NCBI RefSeq assembly: GCF_014356525.2
Contig: NC_052505.1
Span: 14,394,135-14,458,134 of the forward strand
DNA: 64,000 nucleotides
DNA from: Nilaparvata lugens
Lineage: Eukaryota; Arthropoda; Insecta; Hemiptera; Delphacidae
Reading direction: 5' to 3'
The notes below the pieces were generated by a model that had not been told where the DNA came from, ran no database searches, and saw only the letters and a program-made list of their open reading frames with translations. Both the position numbers and the translations under genes were made by a program. Positions 10,302 through 23,200 of this stretch are shown in pieces (within the stretch, counting starts at the first letter, position 1; the number at the start of each line of letters is the position of its first letter).

Positions 10302-11825
10302 TGTGAATAAATAAATAAATATGATACATGATTTTGAACCTTCTTGATTAGTCGAGAAGAATTAGCTGTAGTACGAAAAGATCTGATCATTGAGTCAATT
10401 GTTGAAATTAAAAAGATAAAATTTATTCTATTCTATAGTCATGAGTGTTTGCAACTTTGATCCTTGATATGTCCTTATGCGCGCCTCTCCACTAGGAAAT
10501 AATGAAATGATGTGCATCTAACGGGTGATTCTCATAGAAAATTATCCTATGAACTTATATCATTGTGCGAAATCGCAATGTGGGACAATGAAGTTGGTGA
10601 TGATCATTGGAGCTATAAATAATAGGTGTATTTAAAGATACAAGGATCATAGTTATCACGTGTACCTGGAAATCTATGTAAGAAAGAGCGCTCTACCTGG
10701 TCTCCGGTTGTAGAGCACTAAATTACGCCCAGAGGGATTTTGAATTATACACAATTTATAGAGAGAAAATTGGTTCTGGATTCCACTGTATCGAAACAAT
10801 ATATTGAAAAAAAGTTGCTCTTTTTTGACTTATCCTCGGTCTGATTATTCGGATGTTTGGCATGTAATTATAGATTGAATTTAATTATCTTCGGTGTTAT
10901 GTTTTCTCCGTTCTTCTATATGGTGTAGAGTCATAGACATTGACAGCTGCAACTCAGCGCAAACTAGAGGTATTTGAATTGTGGCTCTACCGGAGGATGC
11001 TGAGGGTGTCATGGGTGGACCATGTCTCTAATGAAGAGATTTTAAGAAGAATGGGAAAGGGAAATGAAATTCTCAATACCGTAAAAGAGAGGAAGCTCCA
11101 ATATTTCGGACATATAATGAGAAATGGAAGCAGATACGAGCTACTCCAACTTGTATTGCAGGGCAAGGTAGAAAGTAAAAGAGGTCCTCGAAGAAGGAGA
11201 ATATCGTGGCTTAGGAACCTGAGGACATGGTATGGAATTATGTAATGTGAATAAATAAATAAATATGATACATGATTTTGAACCTTCTTGATTAGTCGAG
11301 AAGAATTAGCTGTAGTACGAAAAGATCTGATCATTGAGTCAATTGTTGAAATTAAAAAGATAAAATTTATTCTATTCTATAGTCATGAGTGTTTGCAACT
11401 TTGATCCTTGATATGTCCTTATGCGCGCCTCTCCACTAGGAAATAATGAAATGATGTGCATCTAACGGGTGATTCTCATAGAAAATTATCCTATGAACTT
11501 ATATCATTGTGCGAAATCGCAATGTGGGACAATGAAGTTGGTGATGATCATTGGAGCTATAAATAATAGGTGTATTTAAAGATACAAGGATCATAGTTAT
11601 CACGTGTACCTGGAAATCTATGTAAGAAAGAGCGCTCTACCTGGTCTCCGGTTGTAGAGCACTAAATTACGCCCAGAGGGATTTTGAATTATACACAATT
11701 TATAGAGAGAAAATTGGTTCTGGATTCCACTGTATCGAAACAATATATTGAAAAAAAGTTGCTCTTTTTTGACTTATCCTCGGTCTGATTATTCGGATGT
11801 TTGGCATGTAATTATAGATTGAATT
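9944..11825 (+). repeat. Perfect tandem duplication, 944-bp unit, two copies
   Basis: 9944-10881 and 10888-11825 are offset by exactly 944 bp and appear identical throughout the bases I compared. The unit holds the RTE fragment and about 600 bp of non-coding repeat sequence. Either a very recent duplication or an assembly duplication. Confidence 0.85.
10889..11245 (+). pseudogene. RTE-type reverse transcriptase fragment, copy 2
   Basis: Identical to the fragment at 9945-10301, including the in-frame TAG (10931-10933). It lacks the extra upstream codons that copy 1 has, because the duplication starts inside the coding stretch. Confidence 0.75.
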
Positions 11826-13287
11826 GAAAAATTAGAATTACAATAGAAATTGCAAGCACAACATCTTTTTCATGTCTATATTGATTGAGTTAATTGTATT
11901 GTGAGTTATTGTTTTTTAGTACTATTGTGGGTTGGAATTTGCATGTTTGTATATGGTACCTTGTCCAGCATCCTCTTAAAGGTTTGGTTAAGGTAGCTTG
12001 TTTTGTCTCAATAAACTGGTTTTCTATTCTATTCTACAAGACTTGGTAATACTTGACTTCATAATTTTACGAACTAGGACCATTGTTGCTGAGGTTGGTA
12101 TTGAGTAGATTGCATATCATAAACACATTCTTATGAAAGCCTCTTTAAAATAATTTCATGTCTCTCTCTCTCTCTTTAAAATAATTATTAATAATTTCAT
12201 GTCTAAACTAAAAACGTTGGGCGCATATAACATAAATCCACATTACAAGTTTTCCACAATTCAACGTTTTTATTGTAGGCATATTATGAAAATCATAAAA
12301 TTGGTAGCAGAATTTAACAATCCAATACATTGAGAGATTCTGAGAGGGGCAGGAAGATAATTTTCTTCTTGTTAGTCGACAGATAAACGTTGATTTTGGA
12401 GAATTTTGAATACAATTATTAAATATTATTGGTTATTTATCCTGTGGCTTAGAGTAAGATTATTTATAGCTGAAGAAGTGGAACTGAGTAGTCAATCAAA
12501 CTTAGTGCAATAATTTTTTATTCACATTGATTTTGCCATTATTCAATGGGCAACCTAGTTAAATTAGAAAAATACATTATGCAGTAAAACAGTGATGCTT
12601 CATTTTGGATAAATATCATGATTTAATAGGGTTTGCAACAAAAATCAGCAACTTGAATAACTTTATTTGTACATCGAAGTAATCTTGAATTCCTTTGAAA
12701 ATACGTTACAGTATTGAGCTTGTAAAATTGTTTGGATACAATTTTTTAGTACTATTCTATGAAACGTCTATCAAGCATGCAAACAAGAACTTGAATCGAG
12801 TTCATTGACAAGGGTTTCCTATTTTTTTTTATAAAAATGATGGGAAATCACATAGGAAAGGAGTGGTTTCCTACTCTGATAATGTGCACTAATTCGTATC
12901 ACAATAATTATTATATTTTGTATGAGAAATATTTTTTTGAGATGATGACTTTCAAAGATTAGTACCCTACCCTACTACATGTTCATTATGGCAGGTAATC
13001 AAGGAAATACTAGTACGATAAAATCACACAGAATATAACAGATAACAGTAATCAACAGGAAGGTATAGAGGAAATAAAAATGACAATATTCAATTCAAAT
13101 TTGATCACACTGATTTGCATGATGCGATACGATTAAGTTGAATAATATTAAAAATAAAACATAGAAGTGCTACCTTATATATGGACATTATTTATTCTGT
13201 CAATTTACTTTGTCTTTTTTTAGGGCTAATTTTAATATAAATAGAAATTATAAATAAAAATATTAATCTGAGTACACTTTTAAATTA

Positions 13288-13376
13288 TTTTGTCACTACA
13301 TGTTTCGGCTACTTTTGTCTATCTTGAAAATGACATTAGTAGCCGAAACATGTCGTGACAAAATAATTTAAAAGTG
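13288..13376. repeat. Hairpin with degenerate hammerhead-like core, locus 1
   Basis: Inverted arms (TTAAATTATTTTGTC and its complement; ACATGTTTCGGCTAC and its complement) surround TCTTGAAAATGACATT. The order C-TGAAAA, short hairpin, CCGAAAC, ATG mimics a worn hammerhead core of Penelope-like elements. Related hairpins are at 26950, 27150 and 31930. Confidence 0.5.
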
Positions 13377-14211
13377 TAATCAGATTATTATATTTATAAG
13401 CCTACTTTATTTAATTAGGACTTTATATTATTAAGTAGCAGTTTTTTGTAACAGTTTTTATGTAGAGTATTTCTCAAACTCTAAATAAAAAATAAGAGAA
13501 AATGGAAATCGACTAAACTTATAATTTTGAATTAATTCAACAGTACGCATTATCAACTGATTTTCAATTTTGAAACTTGACACTTGGTTTCATTTCGAAT
13601 TTAAAGATTCTTATACTTTTAATATTGAAATCAAAGATACAAGATACGGAATTCAGATTGATAAAAGATTTGAATAGAAATACAGTACTTGAAAATCAAA
13701 TTCACGAAGTCACAGAAAATAAGATAGTACATACAGTATAATATAAAAAAATTAGTTAATTTATGAATTTAAATAATACATTTTGATAAAGCACGATTAA
13801 AATGATTGATAATTAATAATTAGTGATTAGTTTTTGGAAACAATTTTTACTTGCAAGACAGACTACTCTATCCTATGAGATAGTTTGTATGATTTTGGGA
13901 AAATGAGAATTAATTTTGTTATTACTCCCTGATTAGAGAAAACCTAATGAAATGTCGTTCAACGTTGAAACTGCTCAACAAATGCAGTATCATGCGACGA
14001 AATAATAATTATAATATTAATCATCCAATTTTATGGTAAGAAAATTAAGAGCTTTTTAGAATTTGGATACGTTGCAGTTAACTTGTAGCAAAACTTCATT
14101 TTCAATTGAAAATGAACAATTAATCTGAACTGACTAGTTATGTAAAATTATTTTGCGATTTTCATTTATTGATGATTGTGAAAAATTTCGAAATAAATAA
14201 ATTGATTTTAC

Positions 14212-17200
14212 CTTGTTGTTGAATATGAGCAGACATCTCTGACAATGGAACAGGTGATCAGAAATGGACTTGGGCGACCTCTTGACCTCTCTTTCCGATG
14301 ACTGCGCTCTATCTCTGTCTTCCAACGGCCGCTTTTGCCCTCTCTCACTCCCACCAAGGCTTTCACAGTCGGAATAACGACCGCTCCGCTCATCATTGTC
14401 ACTATGGTCTGAGTGAACACTGTTCGTATCTACTACATTATTTTTACTGGAGTTTATTTCACTATCAACAACACAATTCACTTGGGAACGAGTCCTGTCA
14501 GCTGATTGGTGAGAGATGACACTCGAAGCACTCGATTTAACAGAGTTACTGTCATCAACATCATCATTGTCGGCACTACATAACCTATCATTCGGCGATA
14601 CAGGTGAACTAGAGCAACAATTGTCTTTGTCTACAAGGTTTTCATCGCAATGCTGTTTGTCTATTGGATTTTCTACTGGCAGACTATCACAATGATCTTT
14701 GTCTACTGGATTTTCTATTGGGAGACTATCGAAATGATCTTTGTCTACTGAATTTTCTACTGGACGACTATCACAATGATCTTTGTCTACTGGATTTTCT
14801 ACTGGGAGACTATCGCAATGTACTATTTCAGATTCTGTAGGAGAAAATTTCTGTTTTCTGCGAGCCTGTTTCCACGAGTAAAATCTACAATCGAAAAGTC
14901 GATCGATACTGTTAGTTTTCAAATCGACAGTCTTACACTTGCGCAAGGCAAGTTCGTCTAATAAATTCGTGCGATGTAAGCTTACAATGGGAAGATTAGC
15001 ATCAGGCAACTTCAGAAAGCTTTTGTATAACTCAGACTTTTTCATTTTCTTTATAAGCACTTTGGGAATGACGTTTTCTTCAGATGACGAGAACGATTCT
15101 TGTAGATCAGGAGATTTTCTGGGTATCTTGTTAGCTTTCACTAATTCTTCTTCAGAGCTATCTCCACTCTTTGGACTGCTTGTACTATCTTCTGATAAGC
15201 TAGTCAAATCGGGATCCCGTTGTAAAATCAACCTTTCAACTCTAATCACAGGCGACGATAAAGGATTTCGAACACCTTCCACGCTGCAGTCTTTTCTTTG
15301 AAATTCCTATCAACTCTAAATTCTACGTTTGCTGGTCCCAGTTCAATGCCACTTTTCTTTGGTTTCGATCTTCTTTTTTTCGACTTTCTTTTCCTAGTTT
15401 TTAAAGTATTGAAAACTTTATCCCAAGGAAGACTGCACTTTAATTTAAGTTCTACAACCGGCGAACATGATTGGGCTTGTAATTTTCCGTTTACAGGAGA
15501 AATGCGAATTACATCTATTTTTCCTCCTTCTAATGAATACTCATTGTTTGACTCTTCTTCCTTTTTACTTTTCGACAAGATACTCGATGCACTTGAAAAC
15601 GCTGACGATCTTGAATCATCACTACTGTAGCCTTCACTGTGAGAACTTGAAGGTGAGATGACTTTCTTTCTGATAGACTCAAAACCACCACCAACTGTTT
15701 CACAATTTTTGGCGGGCTCTCCACTGTAAGATAATTCAACCTCAGTCACTGATAGCTCGTCAATACCGTTGTTTGAAAAATTGCTTTGATTGAACTTGGA
15801 AGATCCATTTTCCGACTCACAAACCACCTCTTGATGACAATTTTCACTGCATTCTTCATTGTCAGGTTGTAAACTATGAGTTTCTAAATTGCAGACTTCT
15901 TCTACAAACATAGCTATGTTTTCTGCATTGTTAAGAGTTGCAAAAGACATTCTATTCTGATTCAAATTAGCATTATTCACGGTTGGTTCACTTTCAGATG
16001 AAACTGACTCATTCTCAGAATCTGAATCTTCAAAGTTTCTGGACGGCTTCTCCAAAGTTTCACTTGGGTTTGTGACTGGCAACGAGTTGAGACGTTGCTC
16101 ACTATTATCAGTGCAAGCATAATTATTCTCGTCAAAAGTATATTCTTCCAACCTATGAGGTTCTTCTTCTTGCGGAGACCAACAGCTTTCCATAGCTTTA
16201 CTTTCAACAACAGATTCGTTTATAGATTCTCCCAACCTATGAGGTTCATCCTCTTCTTGTGGAGACCAACAGCTTTCCATAGCTTTACTTTCAACAACAG
16301 ACTCGTGTATAGATTCTCCCAACCTATGAGGTTCATCTTCTTCTACTTGAGGAGACCAACATCTTTCCATAACATTACTTTCAACAACACACTCGTTTAC
16401 AGATTCTATCAACCTATGAGGCTCTACTTCCTGAGGAGACCAACACCTTTCCATAACTTTACTTTCAACAACACACTCGTTTATAGAAACATTTTGCTGT
16501 TCTTTGCTGGGAAGATAGATGTCTGAAACAAATGGATCTTCTGAGTATTCGACACGATCATTCAAACTATAAATTGTATCACTGTCAACTATCGCATTTT
16601 CTACATCACTTGAGGGGCTGAAATTGTTATTACTGTCATTACGGTGATAGTCTGTTTCATCCTCCGAGTTATCCCTGACTTCTTTACCTTCAGGGGACAT
16701 TCTTTCACATTTATTTGAAAAATTGGTAGATGGTTTGATAGTGTTGCTACGATGTTTTAAATTGTAAATCTTCGATCTCAACCACTTTGTTTTATTCTCC
16801 TTGAAATGAATCATTCTCTTAGACATGTTGGAGAGCCGTGAAAGGTTTCTAGTAGAAAATAGCTTTCTGTAGAACGTGTTATTGGTTTTAGTTTTGAAAT
16901 CGGAGCTTCTATCTTGGTGATCTACGATGGTCTGGTGATGTGGGTGGTTTTTTGGTGATGGTGGTCTAGGTGTGACACTATTTACTGTCTCAACAACTTC
17001 TTCATCAAGATTGTTACAAGTGAAGACATCCGAATTCGGAGTTACTAATTGGGATGCGTCATTGCTACTGAGGATGTCGATGTCGTTCTGCTGCATTTCT
17101 TTCGAACCAGAAATGTCTTCATCGGCACTAGTGGAGCTATTACTAGAAGAAGAACTGTTAGAGCTAGACGAGGATGACGATGAGTCACTAGAGCTACTCG

Positions 17201-20200
17201 AACTAGAGCTCAAACTGGATTGACCTTCGGAAGATTTACAATTTAATTGTATCTCTTGGTCTGGACACACTATTTCCAAGGGACAAGAATAATTCTTTGG
17301 TGATGATACATTTGAACCGATGTCTTCTTTCAAATTATTTGCAGTTTCTTCATTCTTAGCATTGTCTTCTAATAAAACATCCGGAGTCATTGAATCTTCT
17401 TGGAGTTGTACTTCATTATCAGGTTCATAGCTAGCATAACTTTCCGATTCCAATGAATTTGAAGGGTAGTTCTCCTTGTTCATTGAATCTGGTTTCAAAA
17501 TATTTTCAGTACAATCTGTAGCCGGTTTTTTGAGATTTTTTCTCATCTCATACCTTCGGTTTGCATTCAAATTGTTTTTGAACCTAGAAATGTATCGCAT
17601 GTTTCTGTAAGTACTACTGAAACGTTTCACATTGTATTTATTTCTTATAACTGTCATCGAATTCCAGTTTGGTTTCTTGATTTTTCTTTGGATTTTTAGC
17701 TTTGGAATGATTTTTTTCTCATCACTATTGGATACAACTTCAGTTTCAATCTCCTGATCATTTATGGACTGCTTTGCAGCAGCACCCAGAGCTTCAAGGC
17801 CTTTCAAATATGGTTTTGTTTGCAATTCAGTAATATTTTCAGTCACTAAATCTTCATTCTGACCTTCTGAATTTCTTTCGTCATTGGAAATTTCACGATG
17901 TTCGACTGGACTCATTCGACTTGATTCTACTTCATCGATTGTATCATAACCACAATCTCCATTAACTAGATGGGAAGACAGTTTTTTAAAACCTTTCAAA
18001 TCTGAAGATTCAATACAATCGACATTTTCCTCCTTGTCTTGCTCATTATAACAATTGTTGATTTTGGAAATATCTTCTTTCTGAGCCATCATTGCCGCAG
18101 ACGCAAGCAGATCGATTTTATTCTTATAATGATGCGTGGTGCCATCGAATTCCATAGAATTGTGCATTGAGAAGTGAGTTTCATTGGATTCGTCTGTCCT
18201 GAATGGATGTGTCTTTTCTTCATTATCCAATTCAGGGGAATTTGGGGTTTCAAGAGATTGAACATCAAATGTTCTATTATCAGCTTCAGTTTCTGAGATC
18301 ATACCTTCAGTTACAGGTGTTCTTGTACATGTCCTTTGATAAGGAGATGAATGATGAAATTCTTCAGAGTTTTTTCTTCTGGCAACTTTCGGTTTAGGCC
18401 GAGTAGACTTTGAAATTTTTACTTCTTGATGATTTTCGATGACAGAAGCTGATGATTCGTCAAGTGAGACTGGAGAATTATTTTGTTGAGGTGGAGAATT
18501 ATTTTGTTGAGGTGGAGAATTACTTTGTTGAGGTGGAGAATTACTTTGTTGAGGTGGAGATTTATTTTGTTGAGGTGGAATTCCAGTTGAATCTATTTTC
18601 TTTGATTCCATAGATCCACATTCTTCCCGGTCGATAACATGCGTTTCAGAATCACAAATTTTACCGCAAATCATAAGTGCATTATCAATTTCTACATTAT
18701 CTTTGTCTGGAGCTCTTGATGTATTACAGCAGTTATTTGTCGAGTTTTGCTCCTTAACTTCATCATCAAATAAATACTTATTAACCTCATTATTGTCGAT
18801 TTCCTTTTCAAAATTTTCACACTGGTCAATGCAACTTTTAGAGGAATCAATCTCTCTTTCTTCAACTATTTTATCCGGTGATTTCACAGCTTCTTTCTCT
18901 TCTACAATAGATTCCTTGCTGAATGTTTCAGGAAGACTGCTAGGATTATCTTGATTATTTTCAGAATTGGAGTTTGAATTAATAAGTGTATCTGTGACTG
19001 AGTTATGTTTTTCCAAAAGTTTATCATCACCAAAAGTGGGGAACCCACATGAATCATTGCACGTTTTATTCAAAGCACTTTCTTTAAGATTTTCACAGTG
19101 GTTCTCTTCACTTTTGGCTATCTTTTCATCACCTTTCTTCCCACATTGAATAACAGTGCTGTCCAGAATTTTGTTATCAGTAGAATTCGACATAGGCATG
19201 TGTGGAATTTCAGCCGATTTTTCTATGTTGGACAAACCACAAGAGGTTTCAACCCCACTGTCATCATCTACAACTGTTTGTACATTACCACCACTTCTTA
19301 GGGGTTTTCGGCTATCGTTATTTATCACAGTTTTCCTGATAGCTGTAATGTTTGGAGAATTTGACTTGCATGTTTCATCTGCATTGATTGAACATTCCTT
19401 AAGAATTGAGTTAGGTTCTACTGCAGCTACGACCTCGTTTCTACAGTCATTATGCACAGATTCAACTTGTAATTTACATGCTGATCTTTCTATTATTGCA
19501 TTGTTTCCATCACTACTGAGCAATTTTGTTGATGAACAATTTGATTTGAGATCTAATGGAAGTTTGTCATCGTTTGAAATCAGGTTCTCTGACGATTTTT
19601 GAGAAACAACAGTATTAGTGCATCCAATACTTCCTGGACTAAACGTAGTTAGAGAAGAAGAATGTTGGTCACAAGCTAGAGGTTGATGAGAATTCTCTAA
19701 TGCGCATGCTGACATCACAATTCTATCTTCATTGAGATCATTGTTTGATGAAACTTCGCTTCTATTCAATTGCTCTGTAACATTATTTGAAGAGATTGTA
19801 GATCCAAGTGATGAAGACAGATCATTTGAGGAGGAGGAAATATTGCTTATTGAAGGTTTTTTCTTACTTATATTAGATAGATTCTCATCTATATTGCAGC
19901 TCGAATTTACATTTGTTGAGATTCCTTTGAACTCTTCTGTTGAATCGTTGAGATGGCTCTCATGAGCAATTAATCTACTTTTGTCACAAACCGCGTTGGT
20001 CTTATTAAAGTCAGCATCACGAACCCAATCAGTTGGACAACCGGCAATTTCACCAAATCTCACTTTCTCCGACAATTCACATCCCTCTATGACCGTTTCC
20101 TTGACTAAAATTCCATCACCAGTCACTCTTTCGTTCGATGTTTTCTCTGCTATATTTTGATGTGAGTTGGAATAATCCGAGAACTTACAATCTTCCTTTG

Positions 20201-23200
20201 TAACACTGGTTGAGGGATCGGTGGAAATAAATTGAACATCAGTGCTATCAATATCGCTATTTGGAATCACTGCAAGAGAACTATCATCGTCTTCCAATGA
20301 CGGCATGTGCAGAAGGTGAGCTCTCTTGTCGTCTTCAGTCATAAATCCTTGGGAAGATAGCTCAGAACACACAGTGTTGGCGAATTGCATGCATGATACG
20401 TCTGGAGTGGGAGCTGCCGTAGAAATCTGATTAGACGCAATCATGTTTCCAGTATTATCTAGAATTGGTTGATAATTCTCTCCAATAGTCGTCGCTTTTA
20501 GGGTCTCATTCTTATTACACAATACCTCTTCTACATTATTGAATGTGGATTTCTCAGTAATACTAGGACTTGTATCTGTTGCTGCTTCCTTTTCTCTTCC
20601 AATATCGTCACAAGTCAACAAATGCCGTAGTTGATGGTCGAAATGAGGCGGAACACACACTTCAGATGCTAACGAATTTGCATTCAAATTGCATTCTCCT
20701 ATTGAGTGTAAGGTGATGCTTATATCATTTTTCTCGCATATTTTCTCCTGATCAGCTTCCAACATTCTACAGGAAACATCAGTTTTCTTCTTTTGGGGTT
20801 CATGACAAAGTGGCGGTACTTGCGCAATAGTCTCTCTCGGCTGTTTTGCCACGGACGTGATTGTTGTCAACATGTTGCTATGAATGTTGCAATCTGTGTC
20901 TGCAGTTTTCTGCGAGGGTGATGACTGATCGGACAATGGTGAAATGTTGCTACTGCAGGGCGAACTTGAAGGTCCACTTTGACCCATACTAGATATGACC
21001 GGCAAACAATGATTCTGTTCAGCTCGTTGAGTCAAATTCAAAATTAAAGTTTTATTTGTGTCCAAATCTGTATACATTTTAGACGGTTCCACATTATTCA
21101 ATACTGCTTGTGGATTTTGAATAATACTTTGACAATATGAACCTTGGTTAGAGACTACATTACTGTCTTGCATTATATCTTGTGTATACTGAATACTATT
21201 TGGTTTCGTAATGTTGCTGATAATATTTGCTCGGCCACTGTCAACTAGTTTCAGGATACTGGTTGGTTCGCAAAAGATTTCACCAGGTGGAGAGTCAAAA
21301 CTCTGGACAGTCTGAATAGGTGCCGTTGAGTTGGGAATTTGCATTGGTACAGGCATTGTTGGTTTGGGAGCGTAGATTCTGTTAGCATGCAAGCCTGTCA
21401 CATCGTAGCTGTTCTCTGTTCGACGGGGAGCAGACTCTCCATAAAAGTTCACCAAATGCTCCAGAGGAGACTGCTCCTTTAGTTCAGGTTGATCCAGTGA
21501 GAAGCTGGGTGGATTTCTGGAGATCATAGCAACTGGCTCAACAACACTCACATTTGACTTCTTTTCGTAATGTTGAATGGTGTGGGGGTATACGGGTTGA
21601 ATTGGGGTTGACTGGTGACTTTCCAGGACACCAGCTGGTGTTTTGTTGACATCTGAGTGGTCCCAGGAGCTGGAGAACTGTTGTCTTGAGGCAACGTTGG
21701 GCATGTGTTGAACTAGATGGTGGTGACGATGGTTGAATTGCTCTGGATATGCATTGTGAGGAGGCCTGTTGTCAGCCATCAAATGACTAGATTTACTGTT
21801 TCTCAAATTTGACTCATAAGTATTTTGTACAGGTTTATTCTTATTCGAACACATCATAATAGAATCGTGATCATCTCTATTAATCTTTTCATTTGAAATC
21901 ACAGGTTTAGCAATTACTGGTTTATCAATGGTGTCTCTTCTGGCGGACGCTTGATTCGCTTCCCACGAACTGAGCTTGTCACGAACCCTTCTGATCTCGT
22001 GCTCTCCGATGTTGCGACAGTCGAGCACGATGACAGGTGCGGAGGTCGCCGAAGTGTCGAGGTCCAGGACACTCGCTCTACCCTCCTCCTCCTCGTCGTC
22101 CCAAGTGGCCAGGAACTGTCTCACATCCAATTGAGGCCTCTTTTTCTGCGAAGACACATCTTGCTGTGAGAACTGATTTGCAGATTTGCTAGTAGTTGAA
22201 CTATCCTCGGGGGTGATTGATGTTTGACGATTATTCTCCATAGGCCTCATATCACTATAAACCTGATTATCACTGATTGGGTGATTTGCTGTGACCCTTC
22301 TGCAGTTTGCATTTGAAATGATTCTATTTGGTACAACAGTTGCTTGTTGGGACTGTGCATAATGGTTTGCAGTGATCTGAGAATGTTGTTTGTCAGCGAT
22401 ATGACAATGACTACTGGCCACATTACTATTACTACTACTATTATAATTACTACTAACTGATGACTGATGCATCGAGGAACTATTGTTATTAGTCATTCTA
22501 TTATTAGGCGTGGAGAAACTGCATGTCATGAAGGACGATGGCAGTTCGAAGCATTCGGTTCTGAACGATTGCGCCGGGTTGATGTTGAGAGATGAAGCAC
22601 TGCTCGAGGTTCCATTCATGATGACACCCTTGCGCTCCTGACTGGAGTGGTCGACACTGGTCTGCTGGAATGGTGCACAGGGCACTGGTTTCGTGACACG
22701 GCTCTCCTGCATTTGGTTGTTTTTGTAAGGGAGACCAACCGACTGGTGATAGGATGGCGGGGGATGCGGAGGAGCCCAGGCATTGGTGGCCCAGTAGGTG
22801 TTGCCAACCGGGTAGACGGGACAGTGAGACTCAATCACCGCTTTCGGCTCCTTCATCTCTTTCTGTCTGACGGGGTACTTGGACACCTGGTACTCGGCGT
22901 GCATTTGAGGGTAATTTGTGTTGCACTTGTCTCGCTTGTTGTAGGCGTAGTGTTTTGAAGGAGGGTAGTCGGTGTAGCGGGGAGGATGAGGCGGGGGAGG
23001 GGGTTGTACATGGTGGGATGGGAACTGGAAGGACGAAGGGGGAGGGTTGATTGGATAGCGATCATGCTGACAACACATTTCCGAGCACTTGACTGGGATT
23101 GGATGGTGTATGGTGCCGGATGAGTACTGTGGGTACCGGCCGTAGTCGTGCGACCGACTCGCCTTGTACTGGTCGTAGACAGGTTGGTGGTTGGCCGGAT

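Larger units (their letters stand above)
9047..14211 (-). other. Intron between exons A and B
   Basis: About 5.2 kb bounded by GT (14211-14210) and AG (9048-9047). It holds a MITE end (9443), RTE-type retrotransposon fragments in both orientations (9710-10301), a perfect tandem duplication (9944-11825) and one hammerhead-like hairpin (13288-13376). The stretch 11826-13280 and 13380-14200 is AT-rich with a short (TC)n run near 12160 and no recognised gene. Confidence 0.65.

Noticed and set aside
15246..15309. Programmed -1 ribosomal frameshift
   Set aside because: No X XXY YYZ heptamer in the zero frame and no obvious following pseudoknot. Kept only as an alternative under the frame-break finding.
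15298..22958. Many plus-strand and off-frame ORFs of 60-165 codons within the giant exon
   Set aside because: They are antisense or out-of-frame shadows of one long coding frame, with no independent start context, splice sites or motifs.
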